Positions 7,223 to 14,967 of a stretch of DNA of 45,654 nucleotides are shown one piece after another (positions within the stretch are counted from its first letter, which is position 1; each line of letters starts with the position of its first letter). The DNA comes from Ruminococcus sp. Lineage in GTDB: Bacteria > Bacillota > Clostridia > Oscillospirales > Ruminococcaceae. Position numbers and translations under genes: made by a program. The DNA lies in assembly GCA_024403995.1 (NCBI GenBank), contig JAKSQT010000010.1, positions 1 to 45,654 on the forward strand, in the 5' to 3' direction. Under the pieces are notes generated by a model that had not been told where the DNA came from, did not search any database, and saw only the letters and a program-made list of their open reading frames with translations.

Positions 7223-9568
7223 ATGTTTTCTTCGAAAAAGAGAATCACGGCGTTCCTGCTGAGCAGCGTCATGGCGTGTGCGGCTTTGCCAAGCGTCACG
7301 CTCTCTGCGTCCGCAGCAGCAACGCCCAATAAAATCGACTACAACGAGATCGACCGCAACTGGGCAAAACTGCTCCAGTATTCCATGTTCTTCTATGACG
7401 CCAATATGTGCGGCACAGGCATCAGCGAGAACAATCTGCTCCCGTGGCGCGGCGACTGCCATATTTACGATGCGGCAGTACCCCTCAACAGCACTGCTAC
7501 CAATCTTCCCGACTCCTTTATCAAGCAGTATCAGGACATTCTCGACCCTGACGGCGATGGTACAGTAGACGTTTCGGGCGGTTTCCACGATGCCGGCGAC
7601 CATGTGAAATTCGGTCTGCCCGAAGCGTATGCAGGTTCGACCGTATCGTGGGGCTACTATGAATTCCGTGAAGCATACGAAAAGACAGGTCAGGATAAAC
7701 ACGCGGAAACAATCTGCCGCTATTTCTGTGACTATTTCATGCGTTCCACGTTCCGCGACAAAAACGGCGATGTCATTGCTTTCTGCTATCAGGTCGGTGA
7801 CGGCGCGATCGACCACGAATACTGGCAGTCCCCGGAAATCGACGCTATGAGCAGACCTGCATGGTTTGCGACTTCTTCTCTTCCGACCACAGATGATGTA
7901 TCAGAATCCGCGGCGTGCCTTGCGATCAATTACTACAATTTTCTCGATTCCGACCCCGAATATGCTGAAAAATGTCTTGACTATGCAAAAGCACTCTTTG
8001 CATTCGCCGAGAAAAATGACAAGGAAGTCGGAAAAGGTGCTGACGGCCCTGCGAGCTTCTATACGTCCAGCAAATGGGAAGATGACTATGCATTCGCTGC
8101 CTGCTGGCTCTATCTGATCACCAATGACCATGATTATCTCGATGCCTGCCTGCAATATGTCGATTACTATGCACCGCCCGGATATGTTTACTGCTGGAAT
8201 GATATGTGGAACGGCGTTTCCATTCTGCTCGGCAGAATTCAGGACATCTACCCCAATGTTACGGAAGAATACCGTGAAGCAGGCGGCAGAAACCCCTATG
8301 AGGACATCGACTTCTGGTATATGGAGGCAAAAGCGCTCCACACCTATATTGACGGCAAAAAAGGTATCATCACGCCCAACGGCTACTTCTACCTCGATAC
8401 ATGGGGCTCTGCCCGCTACAACACCGCTGCACAGTTCTGTGCACTTGTCTATGACAAATACAACAAGGGCAAAGACAAGTATTCTGATTCTCCCTACAAA
8501 GACTATGCATTCTCTGACTGGGCACTCGGGCAGATGGAATACCTCATTGGTGACAACTCGCTCGGCCGATGCTATGTTGTCGGATACGGTGAGAATGCCG
8601 CAAAATTCCCGCACCACAGAGCCGCTTCCGGACTGACCAAATGTGAGGATACTGCTGACCACAAGCACGTTCTCTACGGTGCTCTTGTCGGCGGCCCTGA
8701 CGACACAGACGAACATAACGACATCACCAAAGACTACATCTACAACGAAGTCACCATCGACTACAATGCGGCATTTGTCGGTGCGTGTGCAGGTCTTTAT
8801 CTCTACAACGGTGACGATACCATGCTCCCCGAAGAAAACTTCCCGCCGGAAGAAAAAGTCAACGATGCAGAACTGTTCTCCGGCGACAGCTTCTGGGTAT
8901 CGGGATATTGTCAGGAGAAGCCTGAAACGACAGGCGCAGGCGTTACCAAGCTGACATTCTTTGTCAACACCGACTGTCTGACCGCACATACTGACATTTC
9001 TGTACGCTACTATTTCAGCATCGAAGAATTTGAAAACAAAACCATCCCCGGCTCTTTCGTATTCCAGCAGACCTATGACCAAGTCCAGACGGAAGTCAGC
9101 GGATGCGCCGCAAAACTTGTGACACCAACACAATGGAAAGACGATATTTACTATATCGAAGTCGCATGGCCTGACTACGCGATTGCAAATTCCAACAAGA
9201 AAATCCAGCTGATTCTTGGAAACTACTACGGCGAAGCTTGGGATTCCACAAACGATTGGAGCAAAAAAGGCATGATCGACATTGGTGACAAATACGACGA
9301 TATTGTCAGCGGTGTGGAATATGCTGAGAAATGCGATAATATCTGTGTCTATGCAAGCGGAAAGCTCGTCGGCGGCATCGAGCCTGACGGCACAGTTCCG
9401 GAAAAGACCTACAACATGGCACAGCTTGTCAGACTCATTCGTGCGGTCACCTCCGAAAAACCGTTTGAAGATGCCCAGACTGCCGATCTGTTTGACTTCT
9501 ATCCCGACAAGATAATTGATATCAAAGATGTCACAATGCTCAAACGTATTCTTCTGAAACAAAACTAA
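7223..9568 (+). CDS. GH9 cellulase with CBM3-like module and degenerate dockerin
   Basis: An inverting glycoside hydrolase family 9 endoglucanase, secreted. The chosen start (AAGGAGGT, 8 bp before) gives a signal peptide MFSSKKRITAFLL ending near SASAA. The catalytic domain covers about residues 35-530: the DAGD motif (Asp123, Asp126; nucleophilic water and base), HHRAASG (His464) and YNEVTIDYNAAF with the general acid Glu509. A beta-rich module follows (about 545-700) that resembles CBM3c, which feeds cellulose chains to GH9 domains. The last ~60 residues look like a divergent dockerin: NMAQLVRLIRAV and IIDIKDVTMLKRILL keep the helices, but the acidic calcium loop of the first repeat is largely lost. 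The product is 781 residues. Confidence 0.93.
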   Translation: MFSSKKRITAFLLSSVMACAALPSVTLSASAAATPNKIDYNEIDRNWAKLLQYSMFFYDANMCGTGISENNLLPWRGDCHIYDAAVPLNSTATNLPDSFIKQYQDILDPDGDGTVDVSGGFHDAGDHVKFGLPEAYAGSTVSWGYYEFREAYEKTGQDKHAETICRYFCDYFMRSTFRDKNGDVIAFCYQVGDGAIDHEYWQSPEIDAMSRPAWFATSSLPTTDDVSESAACLAINYYNFLDSDPEYAEKCLDYAKALFAFAEKNDKEVGKGADGPASFYTSSKWEDDYAFAACWLYLITNDHDYLDACLQYVDYYAPPGYVYCWNDMWNGVSILLGRIQDIYPNVTEEYREAGGRNPYEDIDFWYMEAKALHTYIDGKKGIITPNGYFYLDTWGSARYNTAAQFCALVYDKYNKGKDKYSDSPYKDYAFSDWALGQMEYLIGDNSLGRCYVVGYGENAAKFPHHRAASGLTKCEDTADHKHVLYGALVGGPDDTDEHNDITKDYIYNEVTIDYNAAFVGACAGLYLYNGDDTMLPEENFPPEEKVNDAELFSGDSFWVSGYCQEKPETTGAGVTKLTFFVNTDCLTAHTDISVRYYFSIEEFENKTIPGSFVFQQTYDQVQTEVSGCAAKLVTPTQWKDDIYYIEVAWPDYAIANSNKKIQLILGNYYGEAWDSTNDWSKKGMIDIGDKYDDIVSGVEYAEKCDNICVYASGKLVGGIEPDGTVPEKTYNMAQLVRLIRAVTSEKPFEDAQTADLFDFYPDKIIDIKDVTMLKRILLKQN

Positions 9569-9575
9569 CCCCCGG

Positions 9576-9610
9576 AAAATCCCACAGTTTTCACGGCTGT
9601 GGGATTTTCT
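9576..9610 (+). terminator. intrinsic terminator of the GH9 gene
   Basis: AAAATCCCACAG and CTGTGGGATTTT form a 12-bp stem with a 9-base loop and a T-rich tail. This is the last chromosomal gene-end signal before the insertion sequence. Confidence 0.9.
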
Positions 9611-9640
9611 CTTGCTTTCTGTTCGAAAATATGCTATAAG

Positions 9641-11242
9641 TAGTCTCTCCTCAAGCCAAATAAAACCCGCGAAGTATCGACAAAAGCGATAATATATGGT
9701 ATAATAGAAGTGCACGGAAAAAGCCGGAAAACGAGAAAAAAGCTTGCACTTCGGAGGATGCCATGTATAAATTCAAGAGAGAAAAGCAGATCTCATTTAC
9801 AGATTTCAATCAGCCGCAGGGAATGCAGATGAATCCGAATAACCGCTGGGTAAAGAAAGCGACAATGATTCCGTGGGAAACAATCGAGGCCGAGTATGCG
9901 AAGCTGTTTCCGAGCCATACCGGTATGCCTGCTAAGCCCCTGCGCATGGCACTCGGTTCGCTGCTGATTCAGAAGCAATACCACTATCCCGATGAAGAAC
10001 TGGTTGAACAGATCAGAGAAAATCCGTATTATCAGTATTTTATCGGTCTGCCCGGATATGAGGACAAGATTCCGTTTGTGCCGTCTCTGCTCGTTGAATT
10101 CCGCAAGCGTCTGTCTGAAGATGTGCTGAACGAGATCAATGAAATGATCATCGCATACAACACACAGCAGAACGATGATGATTCTGACGGCGGCAGCGGA
10201 GATGCAGGTCAGTTTGATCAACAGGATTCCGCACCGGATCGCGAAAACGCAGGTACACTGATTCTTGATGCAACCTGCGCGCCGCAGAATATCAAGTATC
10301 CGCAGGATATTGAACTGCTGAATGAAGCGCGTGAAAAACTTGAAGACATGATCTGCCGGATCAGTGAGAAATACGGTTTTTACAGACCCAGAATGTACCG
10401 TCAAAAGGCTCGCAAGGATTATCTTGCACTTGCAAAATGCAGAAAACGCGGCACCCAAAAGATTAGAAAAGCAATCAGAAAGCAGCTGCAATATATTCGC
10501 CGCAATCTTGGATATCTCACGAATCTGCTTGAAAATAATGGCGTTGAACTTTCAGAATCCGATGCGCATTTATTCGACATTCTGGAAACAGTTTATTCTC
10601 AGCAGCAAATATATGTTTGTCAACAACACGCATTCCGTTGAAAACAGAATTGTCAGCATCAGTCAGCCGTATATCCGCCCGATCGTCAGAGGAAAAGCAA
10701 AATCTCTGGTTGAGTTCGGCGCCAAGCTGGATCTGTCTGTGGATGAAACCGGGATGTGCAGAATTGAGAAGCTTTCATTCGATGCCTACAATGAGAGTGC
10801 AGTTTTGAAAACGGCGATTGCAAATTACAAGGAACGCACCGGACATTATCCTGAGCGCGTTCTTGCAGATCAGATCTATCGCAATCGTGACAACATCTTA
10901 TACTGCAACAGTCATGGCATCCGTCTTTCCGGCAAAAGACTCGGCAGACCGAAGAAGGATGCAGACAGCAAGGCAGAAAAGAAGATCGCATATATGGACA
11001 ATACAGATCGAATTGAAGTGGAGCGAAAGTTCAGCCTCGCAAAACGCAAGTTCGGTCTGGGTCTGCTGCTTACAAAAAGAGAAGATACAACAAAATCATC
11101 GATTGTTCTCAGCATCATTGCAATGAACATCGACCGCCTTGCGGCGATGCTTTTGCGCTTCATTCGGTTCTTGCTGAATTTCACGCTCTCATATGGTCGA
11201 TTAGTTGGCTTTTGTAATTATGACCTTAATGAGGAGAGACTA
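9641..11242 (+). mobile_element. IS1182-like insertion sequence, about 1.6 kb
   Basis: Perfect 13-bp terminal inverted repeats TAGTCTCTCCTCA (9641-9653) and TGAGGAGAGACTA (11230-11242) enclose one transposase locus. Outside them I see only a 2-bp match (AG on both sides), so no convincing target duplication. It lies directly behind the GH9 terminator, at the border between chromosome-like and conjugative-element DNA. Confidence 0.8.
9677..9705 (+). promoter_or_regulatory. promoter of the IS1182-like transposase
   Basis: TCGACA, 17 bp, TATAAT, just inside the left terminal repeat. Confidence 0.6.
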
Positions 11243-11263
11243 AGTAACGCTATTCGGCATTAG
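9763..11263 (+). pseudogene. IS1182-family transposase, interrupted by a frameshift near 10605
   Basis: The start follows GGAGG. The first frame runs 9763-10641 and gives the N-terminal part (IPWETIEAEYAKLF, then YYQYFIGLPGY, typical of the IS1182 N-terminal domain). The second frame continues to 11263 with the catalytic region (RGKAKSLVEFGAKLDLS, ALADQIYRN-like, NRIEVERKFSLAKRKFGL-type motif). The two frames join without loss at about 10605: removing one base in CAGCAGCAAATATATG gives the expected QQKYMFVNN, for a total of about 500 residues. The shift is +1, unlike the -1 programmed frameshifts of some IS families, so I call it a disabled gene or a sequencing indel. Confidence 0.85.
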
Positions 11264-11319
11264 TATCCCTTAGTGGTCATTTAGAGGCATTTAGAACCCT
11301 ATTTTACGTCACTTTTTGA

Positions 11320-11460
11320 GGTAGAAACCTCAGAAATCGCGCTGTTTCGTCAAACTCGAAAATCTACCCAATTTAAGATTTTGGGTAGAAACTTGGTAGA
11401 TACCTACCGCCCATAAGGTTGGTAGAAAGTTGGTAGAAACCCTAAAACAAACGGTAGAAA
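11320..11460 (+). repeat. iteron-like GGTAGAAA direct repeats
   Basis: Five exact GGTAGAAA copies (11320, 11384, 11421, 11432, 11453) and one variant GGTAGATA (11395) all lie on the plus strand within 141 bp. There are also opposing TCTACCCA/TGGGTAGA and GGTAG/CTACC pairs. They lie between the IS and the first conjugative gene. Such arrays bind replication initiators or integrase/excisionase accessory proteins. No initiator gene is in the window. Confidence 0.7.
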
Positions 11461-11489
11461 GCCTGTTGACAACCAAACTACATAATGGA

Positions 11490-11586
11490 AAATAGCGGAT
11501 GGTGTTTCGTATTGAAGCGCTGTCCGCTATTTTTATGTCCAAAATTGAATATCGTACTAAGCTTCTCAGAAATGAGGAGCTTTTCT
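11490..11586 (+). terminator. two consecutive leader hairpins before the PcfB-like gene
   Basis: The first hairpin pairs AATAGCGGA (11491) with TCCGCTATT (11523-11531) and is followed by T residues. The second pairs AAGCTTCTCA (11559) with TGAGGAGCTT around a GAAA loop and is followed by TTCTATTTT. Both precede the ribosome binding site of the next gene, so they may attenuate it or end transcription from the IS side. Confidence 0.5.
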
Positions 11587-11620
11587 ATTTTCAGATGAAA
11601 TTTGTCAGGAGGTCTTTTCT

Positions 11621-11992
11621 ATGCCAAAGGCTGAGAAAAAGGGACGAATGACCTACAAGCAGTTGCAGGCAAAGTCCCCGTCAAAGCTCGACAGCATTGA
11701 GGTTTCGGACAGGAATATCGGGGATTTTCTGAAAACTGCACGAAAATACGACATTGATTATGCCCTCAAAAAAGATAAAAGTACCGAACCGCCTACTTAT
11801 CATGTTTTCTTTTCTGCTGCGAAAACAGAGAATTTCAAGAAAGCATTTTCAGAGTATCTCGGCATGGACAAGGGCAAATCACAGAAACGAGGACAGTTCA
11901 CCCGTGAACAGATGCATGAACAAGCTCAGAAAGCAGCAAACAGACCTCGAAAACAAAAACAGAGAGAGAAAACAAGGGAGAATCGAAGATGA
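11621..11992 (+). CDS. PcfB-like (DUF3801-type) conjugation protein, N-terminally short
   Basis: PcfB-family proteins are relaxosome accessory factors encoded just before the VirD4 coupling protein in Tn1549-type conjugative elements. This 123-residue version keeps the core (MTYKQLQAK, IEVSDRNIGDFLKTARKYDIDYALKKD, YHVFFSAAKTENFKKAFSEYL) and the basic tail. It lacks the roughly 35 residues that usually precede the core; the start here follows AGGAGG. It ends ATGA with the next small frame. Whether it is still functional is doubtful, because the downstream coupling protein gene is deleted. Confidence 0.75.
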   Translation: MPKAEKKGRMTYKQLQAKSPSKLDSIEVSDRNIGDFLKTARKYDIDYALKKDKSTEPPTYHVFFSAAKTENFKKAFSEYLGMDKGKSQKRGQFTREQMHEQAQKAANRPRKQKQREKTRENRR

Positions 11993-12135
11993 GGGGCTAT
12001 GACGGCTTCAAGTCCGCACCCATTCCACGGGCAAGGGCTGATTATATTACTTTTACGGCAGTTTTTTATGCCGATACTGACAGAAAGGAAAATTCTGCTG
12101 TTTGCAGATCAGCACCGAAAAGCTTAAAAAGCTGA
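11989..12135 (+). CDS. 48-residue small ORF coupled to the PcfB-like gene
   Basis: This frame overlaps the PcfB stop (ATGA) and begins MRGYDGFKSAPIPRARADYI. I do not recognise a family. The second half may be out-of-frame read-through across a deletion joint, because the VirD4 remnant begins within it. It could be the head of a conjugative-element gene that has lost its body. Confidence 0.35.
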   Translation: MRGYDGFKSAPIPRARADYITFTAVFYADTDRKENSAVCRSAPKSLKS

Positions 12136-12185
12136 TCATCAGGTCTATCCCTTATATCGCTTTCTCTTATGTATGGAAAACATGA
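12102..12185 (+). pseudogene. VirD4/TraG coupling protein, first ~27 codons only
   Basis: From TTG at 12102 the frame reads LQISTEKLKKLIIRSIPY and continues to a stop at 12185. This resembles the extreme N-terminus of Tn1549-type VirD4 proteins (a KL-rich helix leading into PY and the first membrane span). The remaining ~570 codons are missing: the frame runs into the Maff2-like gene, which overlaps its last codons. Confidence 0.5.
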
Positions 12186-12499
12186 ATATTTCTGCGGTCG
12201 ATGTTACCGCAAACGGCACAACTGCATCCGCCCCGAAGCACAAGTGGCTTGCAAAGGGCAGTAAACTCTCAAAGAAGTTCATCATGGGCATGACAACCTT
12301 CTTCTGTATGGCAGCAATGTTTGCTACGCCTGCGTATGCCGCAGGTTCGGGCGTTGTAGATACTTCTTCTTTCATCACAACTGCCTGTACCGTACTGAAA
12401 TCCGTCATCTGCCTTATCGGCGGCGGTGTTTCGCTCTGGGGTGTTGTAAACCTCCTTGAAGGTTATGGAAACGATAACCCTGGTGCGAAAGCACCGTAG
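12173..12499 (+). pseudogene. Maff2-family conjugation protein, N-terminal part
   Basis: Maff2 proteins are small membrane proteins encoded in the transfer operon of Tn1549-like elements. This copy has a basic N-terminus, a signal-like span ending ATPAYAAG, and the family hallmark GGGVSLWGVVNLLEGYGNDN followed by PGAK. It then stops after two foreign codons, where family members continue with SQGMKQLMAG and a second span. That missing piece is found at 20718-20855. No clear ribosome binding site precedes the ATG, consistent with a deletion joint upstream. Confidence 0.8.
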
Positions 12500-12529
12500 T
12501 GATATAGAAGTTTTTTCTCCCTTAGTGTA

Positions 12530-12565
12530 GTCGCATAACACCGTCGGTTATGCGACCTTTTTTCC
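12530..12565 (+). terminator. intrinsic terminator behind the Maff2 fragment
   Basis: GTCGCATAAC pairs with GTTATGCGAC, followed by CTTTTTT. Confidence 0.85.
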
Positions 12566-12616
12566 ATATTTGCCTGTTTCAACGGATATAGTCGATACTG
12601 CCACATCAAAGCGGTA

Positions 12617-13114
12617 GTGAATGACAATATCCTGGATTCGCTTTCCGCTGGACTTGTCTGCTTCATGGACTACTATGTGCATGAGGGTGACACCCTCTAC
12701 ATCGAGAGTATCAGCCGTCTGGGACGTTCCACGAAAGACTTACTGAACATCATCGACACCCTCACTGAAAAAGGGGTAACACTCATCAGCCACAAGGAGA
12801 AAATCGACACCGACACGCCTACGGGCAAATTCATGTTGACCGTGTTCGCTGCCCTCTCTCAGTTGGAGCGTGAGCAGCTCAAACAGCGACAGCGTGAGGG
12901 CATCGAGATCGCTAAGGCACAGGGCAAGTACACGGGACGAAAAACTATCCCTACCGACTGGACGAGGTTCGGTCTACTCTATGGGGAATGGAAGTCTAAA
13001 CATATCACAGGCAGGGATTTTATGCGACGAATGGATATGTCGGCAAATACATTTTACCGCCGTGTGCGTGAATATGAACTCCGTCACGGCATTACCGAGC
13101 CGACCTCAGCTTGA
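12617..13114 (+). pseudogene. resolvase/invertase-type serine recombinase lacking its N-terminus
   Basis: The 165-residue frame (GTG start) enters the family at EGDTLYIESISRLGRSTKDL, then has KGVTLISHKEKIDT, PTGKFMLTVFAALSQLEREQ and a C-terminal helix-turn-helix (TGRDFMRRMDMSANTFYRRV). About 50 N-terminal residues with the catalytic serine (normally YxRVS) are absent and replaced by unrelated codons. It is therefore inactive as a recombinase, though the DNA-binding domain is intact. It precedes the repeat border of cargo 1. Confidence 0.82.
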
Positions 13115-13160
13115 CCGTCTGGCGAACGGAAATGCCCCACAGCACCGTCCGAGCCTGCGG

Positions 13161-13281
13161 AGCGGAAAACTTAACCGCTGAAAAGAAAAAACCCTCAGAA
13201 ACGCTTACAGAGCGTTTCCGAGAGCTTGCAGTTATTCGTTTCAATAGGGTTTGTGCCTGTTGTGGTATGCTCCACAATGCT
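13161..13281 (+). repeat. cargo-border repeat, copy A
   Basis: Matches 37445-37569 in the same orientation. The first ~70 bp (from AGCGGAAAAC through the GAAACGC hairpin to GAGAGCTTGC) is nearly identical, then a diverged stretch, then an identical 19-bp end TGGTATGCTCCACAATGCT. Similarity stops right after this end, where the minus-strand cargo begins. Confidence 0.85.
13181..13222 (-). terminator. terminator for cargo operon 1, inside repeat A
   Basis: On the minus strand CTCGGAAACGCT/AGCGTTTCTGAG forms a stem followed by TTTTTTCTTTT. It ends transcription of the PHP-kinase-ABC operon. Confidence 0.85.
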
Positions 13282-13337
13282 TAATCGGACTTGTGTGGAA
13301 CGGAAAATAGGTGTGCCCGTAGGCTATAGTATAAAAA

Positions 13338-14285
13338 CTATGAAAACCATTCTGAAATTGATTGACTAAGAGTACTCATATTTAAAAAATTCCATTTTTT
13401 ATACAATTCATGATTTATCTTAATATCATGTGTATCAGATCCCCAAATACACTGAAAGTCAAATCTATTTACTGCATTTTTAACTGTATTACGTACATCA
13501 TTAAAGTGATTGTTTAAAACGGGATACCTGTCACTTACTCCTGATAGTTCTCCATCAAGATATTCCCACTCAACGGTCTTTCCACCGCACTCAGCAAACG
13601 ACTTCAAGATTTGTTCTAAGTTGCTCAATAGCATTTCTATATCGCAATTTCTATTTTGTTTAATTGCAGTGCGGATTGGATGAGCTAAAACGATATAACA
13701 TTCATTTGATAATGCAACATCAAAAGGTCTAGCATAACTCAATTGTAATTTTTTTCCTGCCATTCTTCGTGCTTCTCTTGCCAATCTGAGATCAATTTGT
13801 TCAAATCCACTTCCTGGCTTTATAGCTGTTTTCTTTCGTTTCGAAGCACAAATCACTGCTAAATCCATTGTTCTTGCCTCAATGTGAATTTTTCTACTTT
13901 GCTTCACATTTTTTATATCTTCGTCCCATGTTTTGAAACCAAGAATATGATATGCTTCTTTAACTGCTATTTCCTCGGTTAATCGAATTGATGTTAGTAT
14001 ATTCTCAAATTCATAAAGTTTATCAAGTTGAGGAGCGGTAGTGTGAGAATCATATGGGAGATACAATAAATAATCTGGTTCTCCTTCTATTGTGAGTTCT
14101 GTTCCTATACGAAATTTATTACATAGAGAATGATTGTCTGAATAGTTTTCATATAGATATAAATAAAATCCTATCGTATTATGATCAGTCACACTTAAGC
14201 GGTTATATTTATCTGCAAGATCAACAATATAATTAGGCAGAAGTTTTCCATCAGAGTAAATGGTATGAATGTGGAAATCAAACAT
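13338..14285 (-). CDS. PHP-domain metal-dependent phosphoesterase
   Basis: PHP hydrolases use a di- or trinuclear metal site to cleave phosphomono- or diesters. All metal-ligand motifs are visible: HIH (His5, His7), TDH near residues 33-35, a Glu in GTELTIEGE, AHP near 201 and SDTHD near 283. The 315-residue length fits stand-alone PHP enzymes such as histidinol phosphatase-like and RNase AM-like proteins. It has no signal peptide and should be cytoplasmic. The ribosome binding site is GAGGTGAG. It is the last gene of the importer operon, so its substrate is probably a compound taken up by the transporter or made by the neighbouring kinase. That link is inference. Confidence 0.82.
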   Translation of the reverse strand: MFDFHIHTIYSDGKLLPNYIVDLADKYNRLSVTDHNTIGFYLYLYENYSDNHSLCNKFRIGTELTIEGEPDYLLYLPYDSHTTAPQLDKLYEFENILTSIRLTEEIAVKEAYHILGFKTWDEDIKNVKQSRKIHIEARTMDLAVICASKRKKTAIKPGSGFEQIDLRLAREARRMAGKKLQLSYARPFDVALSNECYIVLAHPIRTAIKQNRNCDIEMLLSNLEQILKSFAECGGKTVEWEYLDGELSGVSDRYPVLNNHFNDVRNTVKNAVNRFDFQCIWGSDTHDIKINHELYKKWNFLNMSTLSQSISEWFS

Positions 14286-14309
14286 TTTCTTCTCACCTCA
14301 TTATTTGAT

Positions 14310-14966
14310 TTAATCAGTTTCTTCTTCAAGTGCACGTTTGATATCCGCTTCAGGTAGTTTAACATCAATTAGCTCAGATGCATAGCCGTTCACATATGCT
14401 TGGGAACACGATAGAATTGCTCGGGCTGTTTGTTTCGCACTTAACGGAGCAGTATTAATTATAAATTCATACGGAACTGTACCTTTACTAATGGAAACAC
14501 GTTCATATAGTTTCCTTAAAAGCGAAGTATTCATATATTCACCTCGCTTACCACTGCGTGATTGGTTTCGCTTAACAACCTTTTCTATCGGAGCATCTAA
14601 GAAGAATACTTGAAGATAGTAATGCAATGAATTATTGTGAGAATTGTTTATCAAATCAATCACATTATTTAAATCATTTATATCATCGAATACATAATCA
14701 ATAACGACATCAAACCCCTCAGCTAAAAAACTACTTGCTAGCATTGCACTATGCTTAATTCCAAGTTTTTCTTTGTTTTTTGAGGGCGTTCTCAAATCAA
14801 GATGTTGCATAGCATCTACAGATATTAGAGTCTTCTTTTTAGCAGAGTTTAAAGCACATATTTTTGAAGAAATGGTAGATTTGCCAACCCCAGGAGACCC
14901 CCGAAGAATAATCAATCTCGGAACAAAAACTTCTTCATTATCGACGTTATTCTCAATGACAGGCAT
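14310..14966 (-). CDS. P-loop kinase-like AAA protein
   Basis: A 218-residue cytoplasmic protein with Walker A GSPGVGKST at about residues 24-32, an acidic DVVIDYVFDD strand (Walker B position), and an Arg-rich lid segment KRNQSRSGKRGEY. This layout is that of small-molecule and polynucleotide kinases of the AAA_33/zeta type. It starts 2 bp after the ABC protein stop, with the binding site GGAGGAG inside that gene's last codons. Expression is therefore strictly tied to the transporter. Phosphorylation of an imported solute is a plausible role; the substrate is unknown. Confidence 0.75.
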   Translation of the reverse strand: MPVIENNVDNEEVFVPRLIILRGSPGVGKSTISSKICALNSAKKKTLISVDAMQHLDLRTPSKNKEKLGIKHSAMLASSFLAEGFDVVIDYVFDDINDLNNVIDLINNSHNNSLHYYLQVFFLDAPIEKVVKRNQSRSGKRGEYMNTSLLRKLYERVSISKGTVPYEFIINTAPLSAKQTARAILSCSQAYVNGYASELIDVKLPEADIKRALEEETD

Positions 14967-14967
14967 A

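Noticed and set aside
7901-9715. 604-codon open frame on the minus strand opposite the GH9 gene
   Set aside because: Antisense shadow of a strongly supported GH9 gene; no ribosome binding site or recognisable domain, and Cys/Val/Ile-rich composition typical of an antisense read.
10364-10604. Start of the second transposase frame as an independent gene
   Set aside because: The residues before about 10605 do not resemble a transposase, while the other frame does; the second frame is only a continuation after a frameshift.
11320-11460. CRISPR array
   Set aside because: Repeats are only 8 bp with irregular spacing from 11 to 64 bp, so an iteron-like array is the better explanation. No CRISPR array was seen anywhere in the window.
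12481-12494. GGTGC-GAAA-GCACC hairpin at the Maff2 break as an integron-type recombination site
   Set aside because: Only a 5-bp stem and most of it is coding sequence of the family; likely coincidence at the junction.
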